Shown one piece after another: positions 27,901 through 36,459 of a stretch of 56,421 nt of DNA. Below the pieces are notes generated by a model. It saw nothing but the letters and a program-made list of their open reading frames with translations. It was not told where the DNA came from and did no database searches. Within the stretch, counting starts at the first letter, position 1. The number at the start of each line of letters is the position of its first letter. The position numbers and the translations under genes were made by a program. This stretch comes from Candidatus Gastranaerophilales bacterium (GTDB lineage: Bacteria; Cyanobacteriota; Vampirovibrionia; Gastranaerophilales; Gastranaerophilaceae): NCBI GenBank assembly GCA_016280955.1, contig JAEEHV010000090.1:1-56421 (forward strand), written 5' to 3'.

Positions 27901-28407
27901 TTATACTCCGTATTTTTTTGTTAATTTATTTATTTTTTCTTCCCGTTTATCACCGGGATTAATAACAATGTTTTCATTTAATGTATGATTATTTCTTGCA
28001 TAATCATCCAGACATTTTAAAATTTCTGCCGCACGTTCAAATTGTGTCGGGGCATTGCTGATTCTGTCACAGATTTGCTCAACTTCTTTTGTTGTTTTAA
28101 ATGTCAGTGTTTTCATTGTCGGCAAAGAATACTGTTTTGATTTTATTATAAGAACATTTCCGGCATTTTGCAGGGTATAAGGCTGATATAAACGTTCTCC
28201 GCTAACATGGCTTATATAGAATTCGTTTTTGCTTATATCTAAATTGTAGTATTTTGTATCTGCCAGATACTTACCAATGTCATCAAGCCGATTTATAATT
28301 TTTTCGGGTAATGTTGAAAGGTAGTTTGACTTATTATGTACAATTCTTAGCGCCTTAAAATTTTGTTTGGGTATATTGTTGTTTGTCTGTATATTATTAA
28401 TTCTCAT
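27901..28407 (-). CDS. Leader-type protein, unknown
   Basis: 168 residues. The leader is MRINNIQTNNNIPKQNFKAL, with the core at 17-19. The body has helices and short strands without transmembrane segments; FERAAEILKCLDDYARNN looks like a helical hairpin. A TATAAT on the minus strand at 28430-28435 could be its promoter, directly inside the gap to the metallophosphatase genes. No domain recognised. Confidence 0.65.
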   Translation of the reverse strand: MRINNIQTNNNIPKQNFKALRIVHNKSNYLSTLPEKIINRLDDIGKYLADTKYYNLDISKNEFYISHVSGERLYQPYTLQNAGNVLIIKSKQYSLPTMKTLTFKTTKEVEQICDRISNAPTQFERAAEILKCLDDYARNNHTLNENIVINPGDKREEKINKLTKKYGV

Positions 28408-28437
28408 TGTATTTGACCTTATAGGAATTATTATACA

Positions 28438-30018
28438 CTAATCCGTATATTTTATTCTACCTGTTTGGTTGATTAAGATTGGTTTATTAAGATGTTTTAT
28501 ATACTCACATGTGAGATAAGCCTTATTGAAGGGGTATTCTGTAGCTTCCTCTTTAGGTGATAAAACATCATAATCTGCCCCCCAGGACATAATAAATGAA
28601 TCTGCAACAACCTTATATTTTTTATCTTCTCTGGGGTTGTTAATATCTATAGGGTGCTCTTTTCCGTTTCTGTCGATAAAGTTCATTCCGACAAGTGTTT
28701 TCTTTGAAGGGCTGACTGTATAATTCAGACCTGAAACAGCAAGCAGTCCCGGTTTATTTCCGATAGAATTATAAGAAATTTCCGTTGCTTTTTTGAAAGC
28801 ATTAACAAGAGTTTTTTCCGAAACTTCCGCAACGGATATATTATCTGCAAATGGTGCAATTTCTTTTATGTCGCTAGAATCGATATTTCCTTTTTTGAAA
28901 TAGTTTCTTGTTGCATTGTTATTCCAAATACCGATATCTGCATCCATTTCATATTTCATTGCATCACACATAAAATTAGCATGCGGATTTTCGTCAAGCA
29001 AAGATTTCGGAGCCGGCGGAGCATATTCTATATATCCGACACGTTCAGGTGTACCTAAGATATCATTAAATAAAAATTGGTGAACCAGATTTCTGTGATA
29101 CAGAGCGGTATTGCCCAGATTGTTTTGGGCTTTTGTAATAACACCGTTTTTATCGAAGGTTAAATTAAGCTCTCCAAAGTGTTTCCCATCTTTACCTGCC
29201 TCTGTTATTATAACCGGCTCACCGTTTTTTGAATAAATAAGATTTTCGCCTTCTTTGATTCCTTCAAGAAGTTCATGAGTATGACCGCCAATTATTACGT
29301 CTATTCCCTGAGTATTTTGTGCTACTTCCTTATCTCTGGCGATTCCCAAATGTGATAATAAAATTATTTTATTAATACCCTGTTCTTTAAGAGTGTTAAT
29401 TTCATCCTGAATTAACTCTGTTGTTTTTTCCAAATCGTGAGCTTTGCAGTCTTTGTGGTAATCAGGATGCGTTGCTCTTTCTGTCAAATCAACAGGAGTT
29501 GTTCCTATCAAACCTATTTTTTGCCCTTTAACTTCTATAATAGCTGAAGGTTTAATAAATTCTTTTATGTCAGCTTTGTTGTAGTTTTCTAATTCTTCCT
29601 GCGTCTGATGTTCAAGCGGTTTTTGTTCAATATTAATTGCCAAAATATTACCGTTAAATTTATCTGCAGTTTCTTTCAAATCTCCCTGTTTTGTATCCAT
29701 TTCGTGATTGCCGAGTGCCGTTGCTTTCACTCCTGCAAGGTTTAAAAATTTAACGGTTGCATCGTGGACAGCTCTGTTTTTTTCATCTCCGATATCATTA
29801 TCTCCGCCGGAAAGAATGATATCTCCTTTAATTCCGGATAAAATTCTCATCATATTATTGGTCTGACCGTGCAAGTCATTTACATATCCGATTTTTAATT
29901 CAAAACTGTCTTTTTCGGGGGTTCTTTCCAATTGTCCGCTTTTGAACGGTACCGCCAAAGTTTTTGGGGCTGTTTTTCCGTATGTATTATTTGTGATAGT
30001 AATGCCTTGGATGTTCAT
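28438..30018 (-). CDS. Metallophosphatase / 5'-nucleotidase-like, with leader (paralog 1)
   Basis: 526 residues. The calcineurin-like metal motifs are all present: YVNDLHGQ, LSGGDNDIGDE, ALGNHEMD, LLSHLG and GGHTHE. The C-terminal 5'-nucleotidase domain has GLNYTVSPSK and a substrate region near YKVVADSFIMSWGADYD. Family enzymes usually carry a Sec signal and act outside the cytoplasm on nucleotides or UDP-sugars. Here a non-hydrophobic leader (MNIQGITITNNTYGK..., core PFKSG at 24-28) replaces it. The gene lies six bases after its paralog, so they form one operon and arose by tandem duplication. Confidence 0.88.
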   Translation of the reverse strand: MNIQGITITNNTYGKTAPKTLAVPFKSGQLERTPEKDSFELKIGYVNDLHGQTNNMMRILSGIKGDIILSGGDNDIGDEKNRAVHDATVKFLNLAGVKATALGNHEMDTKQGDLKETADKFNGNILAINIEQKPLEHQTQEELENYNKADIKEFIKPSAIIEVKGQKIGLIGTTPVDLTERATHPDYHKDCKAHDLEKTTELIQDEINTLKEQGINKIILLSHLGIARDKEVAQNTQGIDVIIGGHTHELLEGIKEGENLIYSKNGEPVIITEAGKDGKHFGELNLTFDKNGVITKAQNNLGNTALYHRNLVHQFLFNDILGTPERVGYIEYAPPAPKSLLDENPHANFMCDAMKYEMDADIGIWNNNATRNYFKKGNIDSSDIKEIAPFADNISVAEVSEKTLVNAFKKATEISYNSIGNKPGLLAVSGLNYTVSPSKKTLVGMNFIDRNGKEHPIDINNPREDKKYKVVADSFIMSWGADYDVLSPKEEATEYPFNKAYLTCEYIKHLNKPILINQTGRIKYTD

Positions 30019-30024
30019 AATTTC

Positions 30025-31641
30025 CTACTTTTCAAAATTTATTCTGCCGAGTTGGTTGATAACAACGGGTTCTTTATTTCGTTTGATATAATCACATACC
30101 ATAACGTCTTTGTCGTAATTATATTTTTTCAGATAATCTTTTTCATCTGCCAGAACGTTAAAATCTGCACCGGCTGACATCAGAAATTCATCGGTAACAA
30201 CTTTATATTTTTTTGTTTCACTCGGATTTTCAATATTGATTTTATGAGTTGCACCTTTTTTATCAATAAAGTTCATTTCTACAAGTGTTCCTTTTTTCGG
30301 ATTTACTTTGTAATTCAAACCTGAAACTGCAATTAATCCCGGTTTCTTACTGCTTGAAGAATAAGTGTCGCTTATTGCTTTTTTAAACAGATTAATAAGT
30401 GTTTTTTCCGAAACTTCCGCAACGGCAACAAAATCTAAAAACGGTGAAATATCTTTAATATCTCGGGAATTAATTTCTCCTTCGTGGAAGAAGTTTCTAA
30501 CTCCGCAATTGTGCCAGAGGGCTATATCCGAATCAGTTTCTTCTTTCATAACATCACAGACAAAATTTGCGTGAGGATTTTCTTCCGTCAGTGATTTCGG
30601 CGGAGGCGGTGCGGATTGAATATATCCTACATTTTCAGCATTTCCCAAAACTTCGTCAAAAATGTATTGGTTAACCAGATTTTTATGGAATAAACCTGTT
30701 TCACCCAGATTATTTTGAGCCTTTGTTATTATACCGTCTTTATCAAAGGTTAAATTAAGTTTTCCGAAATAATTTCCGTCACGTCCTGCCTCTGTAATAA
30801 TCACCGGCTCTCCTGATTCTGTATAGAAAAGATTTTCACCTTCTTTTATTCCTTCCAAAAGTTCGTGAGTATGTCCGCCTATTATTACATCAATGCCTTC
30901 AGTTTCTTTTGCAACACGCTTATCTTTCTTGTGTCCTAAGTGTGAAAGAAGTATTATTTTATTGATACCCTGATTTTTTAGTTTATTAACCTCCTGCTGT
31001 ATGTCCTTGATTGTATCGTCAAGCTCGCTTATGTGACAGTCTGTGTGATAATTAGGATGTGTCAGTCTGTCAAACATATCAATCGGAGATGCACCGAGTA
31101 AACCTATTTTTTCGCCCCTCACCTCTATTATTTTAGAAGGTTTTAAACTTTTATCCAATTCTGCTCTTCCAAGTTTTTTAACCATTTCTTCATCTTCGCT
31201 TGCCAAACTGTCTTTTGTCATATTTACAACAAGGGCATCCGCTTTATAAGACTTTATTGAATCTATTAAATCTTCTTGTGTAGTGTCCATTTCGTGATTA
31301 CCGATTGCGGTTGCAATAACATTTGCTATGTTCAGAAATTTCGCTGTTGCTCTGTGTACGGACTTGTTTTTTTCATCGCCAATATCGTTATCACCGGCAG
31401 ACAATACTATATCTCCGCTTACTCCGGAAAGTATTCTCAGCATATTATTTGTTTGTCCGTGTGTATCGTTGACATACCCTATTGAGATTTCAAAAGAATC
31501 TTTTTCGGGAGATTGTTCCAGCTGATTAATCTTTGAAGTAACGGAATTTTTGTTGATTTGTTGATTCTGTTGGTTTTTTCGGTCAGCTCTAAATGAGTTT
31601 TGTATTTCATTTATTCCTAAACCGGGAATTTTGATTTTCAT
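30025..31641 (-). CDS. Metallophosphatase / 5'-nucleotidase-like, with leader (paralog 2)
   Basis: 538 residues from the ATG at 31641, which has AGAAGG upstream; a longer frame to 31677 lacks one. Motifs match paralog 1: YVNDTHGQ, LSAGDNDIGDE, AIGNHEMD, LLSHLGHKKD and GGHTHE. The leader is MKIKIPGLGINEIQNSFRAD, core at 17-19. The two proteins agree almost throughout the body but differ in the leader and linker, so the bodies are conserved while the leaders drift within a pattern. Likely the first gene of the pair. Confidence 0.88.
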   Translation of the reverse strand: MKIKIPGLGINEIQNSFRADRKNQQNQQINKNSVTSKINQLEQSPEKDSFEISIGYVNDTHGQTNNMLRILSGVSGDIVLSAGDNDIGDEKNKSVHRATAKFLNIANVIATAIGNHEMDTTQEDLIDSIKSYKADALVVNMTKDSLASEDEEMVKKLGRAELDKSLKPSKIIEVRGEKIGLLGASPIDMFDRLTHPNYHTDCHISELDDTIKDIQQEVNKLKNQGINKIILLSHLGHKKDKRVAKETEGIDVIIGGHTHELLEGIKEGENLFYTESGEPVIITEAGRDGNYFGKLNLTFDKDGIITKAQNNLGETGLFHKNLVNQYIFDEVLGNAENVGYIQSAPPPPKSLTEENPHANFVCDVMKEETDSDIALWHNCGVRNFFHEGEINSRDIKDISPFLDFVAVAEVSEKTLINLFKKAISDTYSSSSKKPGLIAVSGLNYKVNPKKGTLVEMNFIDKKGATHKINIENPSETKKYKVVTDEFLMSAGADFNVLADEKDYLKKYNYDKDVMVCDYIKRNKEPVVINQLGRINFEK

Positions 31642-31718
31642 ATTTAACCTTCTTCTATTTTTCTGAAACCTTCTCAAGAAATATTTTTGCCTTATTCTTA
31701 AGAAATAGTTACATTTGT

Positions 31719-32330
31719 TTACATAGAGAGTGTGGTTAAAGCCTTCCTCAAAAGTTCCTCTGAGTTTGAAGGTTCCGCGATTACCGGAAGAATTTTCTGA
31801 AGTGTATCCTCAATCTCATCTTCTTCATATCCTAATGATAATAAGACTGCCTGCGTATCCGTTACAGCTTGTGTCTGAGGGATTGAAGCCGATGACGATT
31901 TTGGGAGATCGGTTTTAATAAGTTTGTCTTTCAGCTCTAAGATTATTTTTTGAGCCAGCTTTGGTCCGACACCTTTTGCTCTTGTCAGTTCTTTATAGTT
32001 TCCGTCTATAACGAGCGAGATTACATCACAGGCGTCAAATTCGTTTAATAATGCAATACCCATCTTTGCACCGACTCCTGACACCGTTAATAATATCTGA
32101 AAAATATCACGGGTTTCTTTGTTAAGAAAACCGTACAGTGACATGGAATCTTCCCGATGAGTAAGAAGTGCATAAATCTTTTGCGGTTTATCTTCATCAA
32201 TTTTGACGGAATTAAAATCTCTGTCAGTAATTTCTAAAAGATAACCGACACCTGAAACTTCGATAGAAAGATATGTACCCTTTGCATTTTTTCTTTTGTC
32301 TGTGATAAATCCCTTAAAGTAGTCGAACAT
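31719..32330 (-). CDS. ruvA: Holliday junction branch-migration protein RuvA
   Basis: 203 residues, the usual size. The N-terminal OB domain has MFDYFKGFITD and GVGYLLEI, the helix-hairpin-helix pair is VSGVGAKMGIALL and AKGVGPKLAQKIILELKDK, and a linker leads to the C-terminal three-helix domain (AVLLSLGYEEDEIEDTL). RuvA binds Holliday junctions as a tetramer and loads RuvB. ruvB and ruvC are not next to it. A TGGTATAAT lies just upstream. Confidence 0.96.
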   Translation of the reverse strand: MFDYFKGFITDKRKNAKGTYLSIEVSGVGYLLEITDRDFNSVKIDEDKPQKIYALLTHREDSMSLYGFLNKETRDIFQILLTVSGVGAKMGIALLNEFDACDVISLVIDGNYKELTRAKGVGPKLAQKIILELKDKLIKTDLPKSSSASIPQTQAVTDTQAVLLSLGYEEDEIEDTLQKILPVIAEPSNSEELLRKALTTLSM

Positions 32331-32352
32331 TATTCACATACTCCCCAAAGTC

Positions 32353-32361
32353 ATTATACCA
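32353..32361 (-). promoter_or_regulatory. Extended -10 of ruvA
   Basis: TGGTATAAT on the minus strand, 22 bases before the ruvA ATG. It lies in the 83-base gap after the transglycosylase gene, giving ruvA its own start site. Confidence 0.5.
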
Positions 32362-32413
32362 TGAAATTTCTGGCATGGAGAATTTGTAAAAAATATAATT
32401 ACAGAAAAATCCG

Positions 32414-33328
32414 TCAGGCAATATTTTGTTGGTTCATTCTTTCGTAAGCTTTGCTTAAAGACAGCACTCTGTCAGCATAACCTCCTGGATGAATTCCTTT
32501 CCAATTGCGGAATGCTTTGCTACCGGGACCGGCATTGTATGCAACTAATGCTCTTGCTATATTGCCGTCTGCTTTATCAATCATTTTTCTCAGGTATTTT
32601 GCGGAAGCCATAATATTTGCTTCAGGGTTGCTTCTGTTATAACATCCGTTTTCTCTTGCGGTTCCGGGTTCAAGCTGCATTATGTTATTTGGAGCACCAA
32701 CACCCATAGTGGATTCTTTCATGCAGATACCCTGTAATACTGATTTTGGTACATTATATGTTGCTGCTGCTTTTTCAAAATATGCATCAAAATTTGTTGT
32801 ATTTCTTGCAACACGTCTGTTTCTTGAATTTTTTATTACCCAGTTAGCACCCCAATTTTCGTTAACCTGATAATCACTTAGCTCAGAGAAAGCATTTTGT
32901 ATTTTTTCTCCGGATGGTTCAGGTGAAGGCTTAGGAGTTGGGTTATTGGATTTAGCTTTTACTGCTTTTGCTGTAGTATTGTTACCCGATTGAGGTTTAG
33001 GTGGCACAGCAGTTCCCGTATTAGTCGGTTTTTTTTCATCAGTCTTTTTAACTTCGTTTTGCACAGGTGCCTGTGTGCTGCTCAAACCGCAGAATTCTGC
33101 AATTTTTTGTTTTATTTCATTACTGGAGTTACTCAGATAGGATTCTATACTTTTCAGTGCGTTTTCTTTTTTTATTGCAATTTTTATCGTGTTAGCTTTA
33201 ACACCGGTATAATTGCGAAATGCATCCCAAATTGGCTTTTTGATTGTATCATCGTCGCCGTCTTTCAGGTCAAGACTTTTCCACACATCATATGCATTTA
33301 GCGAAATTGAATTTACATTTTCTGTCAT
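32414..33328 (-). CDS. Lytic transglycosylase (SLT domain) without Sec signal
   Basis: 304 residues. Residues 1-85 are a charged helical domain, 86-140 a Pro/Lys/Thr-rich linker, and 175-300 an SLT domain with the catalytic Glu205 (ICMKESTMG), NIMQLEPGTA and AKYLRKMI...ALVAYNAGPGS. The domain cleaves peptidoglycan glycan strands with anhydro-ring formation. The N-terminus (MTENVNSISLNAYDVW) is not a signal peptide, so export must differ from the usual route, or the protein is part of another secretion or phage-like device. The Asp-rich stretch at 20-28 could bind calcium. Confidence 0.82.
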   Translation of the reverse strand: MTENVNSISLNAYDVWKSLDLKDGDDDTIKKPIWDAFRNYTGVKANTIKIAIKKENALKSIESYLSNSSNEIKQKIAEFCGLSSTQAPVQNEVKKTDEKKPTNTGTAVPPKPQSGNNTTAKAVKAKSNNPTPKPSPEPSGEKIQNAFSELSDYQVNENWGANWVIKNSRNRRVARNTTNFDAYFEKAAATYNVPKSVLQGICMKESTMGVGAPNNIMQLEPGTARENGCYNRSNPEANIMASAKYLRKMIDKADGNIARALVAYNAGPGSKAFRNWKGIHPGGYADRVLSLSKAYERMNQQNIA

Positions 33329-33510
33329 AACTCATCTCTCTTACTTGTCACTTCATATATATAAACAATTTCTAAATATAAAATTTTTACAAATCACAAA
33401 ATTTGTTACAAATCTTTATATATAAACTAAGAAGTGACATGAGAAAACAAAGACTTTACAATAAAATATGTTTACGGTAGTATAAACAGGTAAACCAATT
33501 GAATACATTT

Positions 33511-33600
33511 GGAGGAATGCCAGAGTGGTTGATTGGAGCGGTCTTGAAAACCGTCGTACGTGCGAGCGTACCTAGGGTTCGAATCCCTATTCCTCCTCCA
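33511..33600 (+). tRNA. tRNA-Ser (anticodon TGA)
   Basis: Acceptor stem GGAGGAA/TTCCTCC, anticodon loop CTTGAAA (anticodon TGA), a long variable arm GTACGTGCGAGCGTAC, T-arm GGTTCGAATCC, and an encoded CCA. Antisense frames over it (33456-33780) are well-known spurious proteins. Confidence 0.96.
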
Positions 33601-33603
33601 TTT

Positions 33604-33630
33604 AAAGAGTCCCGTATGGGGCTTTTTTTT
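33604..33630 (+). terminator. Terminator of tRNA-Ser
   Basis: AGTCCC pairs with GGGGCT, followed by eight T. Confidence 0.85.
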
Positions 33631-33970
33631 ATGGGATTCAAACCCGTATTTGCTGACGCAAAAGAGGGTTCTCCCTCCATTGGCTTTAGGTGTTGCTTGT
33701 AATGGTTTATGATTGTATTTTTTTGAGTAGTTTGCTCGGAAGAAAATAAGGGTAGGTTGGGCATACTTGCCCAACACCACTAAATTCTAGCAATCGGAAA
33801 GCGATTGAGAATCTGAAAATCAAACTGCTCCAAAAGTGACTTTCTTTGCACTTTTTTACTCATTTTTTGCACTATTCTTGCACACTTTTGCACAAAATTG
33901 AACCCTAAAGTTTTTGTCGGGTTAAAACCCGACCTATTCACTTAAAAACAAAATAAGTAATTTGTAATAA
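33631..33970 (+). repeat. Gene-free stretch with REPs and a tRNA-tail motif
   Basis: No gene. CCTCCATTGGCT at 33674-33685 is identical to 375-386, which also follows a tRNA terminator. GTTGGGCATACTTGCCCAAC (33756-33775) and GTCGGGTTAAAACCCGAC (33916-33933) are REP palindromes; the latter matches those between the RND genes. GCACTTTTTTACTC/TTGCACTATTCTTGCACAC at 33849-33889 is a run of short TTGCAC repeats. Confidence 0.7.
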
Positions 33971-34633
33971 TTAAAAAGAATAAACAATCCCACCATTTAT
34001 ACCAATATTATTATAACTTCCTTTTTTAAATAAATTTGTTGTATCATAGGTCTGAAATAAAGCATATCCGGATAATTTTTTTGTAATAGGTGCAGAAACT
34101 GTTGTTAGTGTTTCCATTTGCGGTGTTAATCCATCATTATTTATATGAACTGCTAATCTTGGATCAAAACTAAAATTAACTTTTTTGGACAGCATAGCAT
34201 TTAATTTTAACGGCGTATAGGCTACTTTTGAGTCAAAAACTCCTTTTTCTTTTAAAAATTCACCATACAACTCCTGACTTAACCACACCTTTTTGCCATT
34301 ATTTGTATAGGTTCTGTCTAAAAATCCAAAAGCCCCTATCCATGGTTTTTTATTTGCAAAATCATATCCTGCTAACGGTGAAATATATGCTGACAATTTC
34401 TTTTTATTTTTACCAAAACCCGTACCGACTGCTGTTAAGTTATTTCCATTTAAAAACTGAAATGTTCTTAAAGAAATATCTTTAGATACTTTGTTGCTTA
34501 TTTTAACAGTATCTCGGGTTGCCACTTCTAAAAGAGGTTTTTGAGGTAAACTTCTTACTGCTTTTTGTGTGTGTGCCGGAATAAAGGATGATAATCCAAA
34601 TAAACATGCAATAAATTTTGTTTTTATATTCAT
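33971..34633 (-). CDS. Outer-membrane beta-barrel protein
   Basis: 220 residues. A Sec signal (IKTKFIACLFGLSSFIPAHT) is followed by alternating strands (LSAYISPLAGYDFANKKPWIGAFGFLD, VNFSFDPRLAVHINN, KLSGYALFQTYDTT) and the C-terminal NGGIVYSF. A final Phe after an alternating strand is the outer-membrane insertion signal. Estimated eight strands. Ligand unknown. A conserved block at 34707-34739 lies about 75-105 bases before its start. Confidence 0.7.
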   Translation of the reverse strand: MNIKTKFIACLFGLSSFIPAHTQKAVRSLPQKPLLEVATRDTVKISNKVSKDISLRTFQFLNGNNLTAVGTGFGKNKKKLSAYISPLAGYDFANKKPWIGAFGFLDRTYTNNGKKVWLSQELYGEFLKEKGVFDSKVAYTPLKLNAMLSKKVNFSFDPRLAVHINNDGLTPQMETLTTVSAPITKKLSGYALFQTYDTTNLFKKGSYNNIGINGGIVYSF

Positions 34634-34706
34634 ATTTGCCTTTCAATATTTATTAAATATAAAAAACTGCTAAAAATTTATTTTGCCACCTTTATTAAAC
34701 TCTCTT

Positions 34707-34739
34707 TTCAAAATTTCTCAAACCGACTGTTATTTTACA
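34707..34739 (-). promoter_or_regulatory. Conserved upstream block, copy A
   Basis: CAAAATTTCTCAAACCGACT GTTATTTTAC here and CAAAATTTTCATACCGATT GTTATTTTAC at 35271-35300 are nearly the same, and both sit 75-125 bases upstream of a minus-strand start codon. A third relative lies at 1708-1730. They may be a regulator site or upstream promoter element. Confidence 0.4.
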
Positions 34740-34754
34740 TTAATTAACAGACTT

Positions 34755-35177
34755 TTATTTTAGTTCCCATATTGTTTTTTGTTGTTTATTTTCTGTAAGA
34801 GCTTTATTGAACATCGAAACAAATTCTTCTGCTTGGTTAATTAATTGTGAATTTTTTATTTTTTCGCTTGTTTCATTTTTAATTTGTGATATTGCCTCTA
34901 TTGCATTAAACTTCTTTAATCCGCCGTTATGCTCAAAAATTCCTATTAAAAATCGATTTGCTTTCATAGAATCTTCGCACAAAGCAATTCCATTTAAACC
35001 TTGTTGTGAGGCAGCAATATCTATACCTTGGTCGTGCCAAAATTTTACAAATTTTTGTACTTCAAAGTTATGGACGAATTCGTTTAAGAGTTTTCCGTCC
35101 CATGAATCCACTGTACTTATTTTCAGAGCCTGAAAGTTCGGATTGTGATTGTTATATTGTACTCTCTGTACTTGCAT
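34755..35177 (-). CDS. Leader-type protein, unknown
   Basis: 140 residues. MQVQRVQYNNHNPNFQALKI is a textbook example of the leader (core 15-17). The body is soluble and helical (FVHNFEVQKFVKFWHDQGID, FNAIEAISQIKNETSEKI). No domain recognised. It is separated from neighbours by AT-rich gaps and has the conserved block at 35270-35301 upstream. Confidence 0.65.
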   Translation of the reverse strand: MQVQRVQYNNHNPNFQALKISTVDSWDGKLLNEFVHNFEVQKFVKFWHDQGIDIAASQQGLNGIALCEDSMKANRFLIGIFEHNGGLKKFNAIEAISQIKNETSEKIKNSQLINQAEEFVSMFNKALTENKQQKTIWELK

Positions 35178-35269
35178 TTTGCTACCTATTCTACTTTTGC
35201 ATACTATATCGTATTATAAAACAGATAAAAATAAAATTTGTCAGTTAACAAAAAAATTCATTACTACTG

Positions 35270-35301
35270 TTCAAAATTTTCATACCGATTGTTATTTTAC
35301 A
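35270..35301 (-). promoter_or_regulatory. Conserved upstream block, copy B
   Basis: Near copy of the block at 34707-34739, about 95-125 bases before the start at 35177. The rest of 35178-35448 is AT-rich and holds no gene I can see. Confidence 0.4.
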
Positions 35302-35448
35302 AAAGGTTGTTAAAGTACCCGAAATGACTATTTTCAATTCTCAAAATTTCATATTTAGAATTTTGAAGAAGTAAATTGGCTCTAATTCAGGCACAGCCTA
35401 ATTCACGAAAAAGGACAAAAGTAGGTTATTTGAAAAATTTTTGCAAAT

Positions 35449-36348
35449 CTAGTCTCTTTGTTTAGCAGTTTTTTCAAATAATTTTATAATTTCCAGTATA
35501 TTTTTTATATCACCGGAAAGCATTGATAAATTTTCGTAATTTATAACTTCATCATTTGATAAATCACAAAATTCAAAATAATCTCTGTCATTATGTAAGC
35601 AAATTATTATATCATCATTAATTACTTCAATTTTTATATCATTATTTGGATATTTAAGAAAAAGTGAATGAAAATCTTTATAATCTATTGTATATAAATT
35701 CTCGCGTGTAATTAAATAATTTGGAAAATAGCAAATGTTTTTAAAATTAACAATTAAATTATGTATATTACAGGATACAGCTCCCCCCTTGGGAAGCATC
35801 TTTTGTTCCATGCATATACAATCATAAATAGAAAATTCTATATTTTCATAAATTCCTGCGATACAATCATCTACAAAAACAATTTTTTCCAACTGTTTTA
35901 ATAATTTGCTATTTTTTTTCAAACTTAAAGGAAACTGTTTATTACAATAATCTCCATCACACGATAAATTTTGTAATATTTTTTTATAAATCCCCAGTTC
36001 TTTTAATTTATTCTTATAATATCGTTCTTTTTCTTTCTTTTGCCTTGCATATTGTCGTTTTATTGATAATGATAATGTCCAAGCAAAAGGTATTCCAAAT
36101 GTTGCTATAATTCCAATTGAATAATAGAGAGTCTGATGGGACATCTTCCAATCTGTATATTTTAACAAAATAATCAAAAAAATAATAAGCAATAATATAC
36201 TGAAAGCAGTAAAACAATAAAAATATTTTTCTAAATTAGTATAAAAATTTCTGTATTTGTTATAATCACTGCACCATTCGTTAAAAATACCGCTGTCTTT
36301 TATAACAGGATAAAGTTCATTATCATAAAAATCTTTAAAATTTAACAT
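35449..36348 (-). CDS. Two-span membrane protein (DUF3137-like?)
   Basis: 299 residues. An N-terminal charged helix, then hydrophobic segments at about residues 43-63 and 74-94, then a basic RQYARQKKEKERYYKNK stretch and a Cys-containing strand-rich domain (IEFSIYDCICMEQKM, LIVNFKNICYFPNYLI). The order of two helices followed by a domain with 'IEFSIYD' recalls DUF3137 membrane proteins; this is from memory and weak. Function unknown. A single-gene unit. Confidence 0.55.
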   Translation of the reverse strand: MLNFKDFYDNELYPVIKDSGIFNEWCSDYNKYRNFYTNLEKYFYCFTAFSILLLIIFLIILLKYTDWKMSHQTLYYSIGIIATFGIPFAWTLSLSIKRQYARQKKEKERYYKNKLKELGIYKKILQNLSCDGDYCNKQFPLSLKKNSKLLKQLEKIVFVDDCIAGIYENIEFSIYDCICMEQKMLPKGGAVSCNIHNLIVNFKNICYFPNYLITRENLYTIDYKDFHSLFLKYPNNDIKIEVINDDIIICLHNDRDYFEFCDLSNDEVINYENLSMLSGDIKNILEIIKLFEKTAKQRD

Positions 36349-36459
36349 ATAAAATCCTTTTAAATGTATTAGTTATTATACAACTTTTGATGCCTTAAAA
36401 CAATATAAAAAACAGATGAACTGTCATTGTGAGGCATTGTTTGCCTGTAAATTTATATT

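Noticed and set aside
33456..33780. Two overlapping antisense frames with peptides such as RDSNPRY and IGIRTLGTLA
   Set aside because: They are translations of the tRNA-Ser antisense strand, a well-known source of false proteins.
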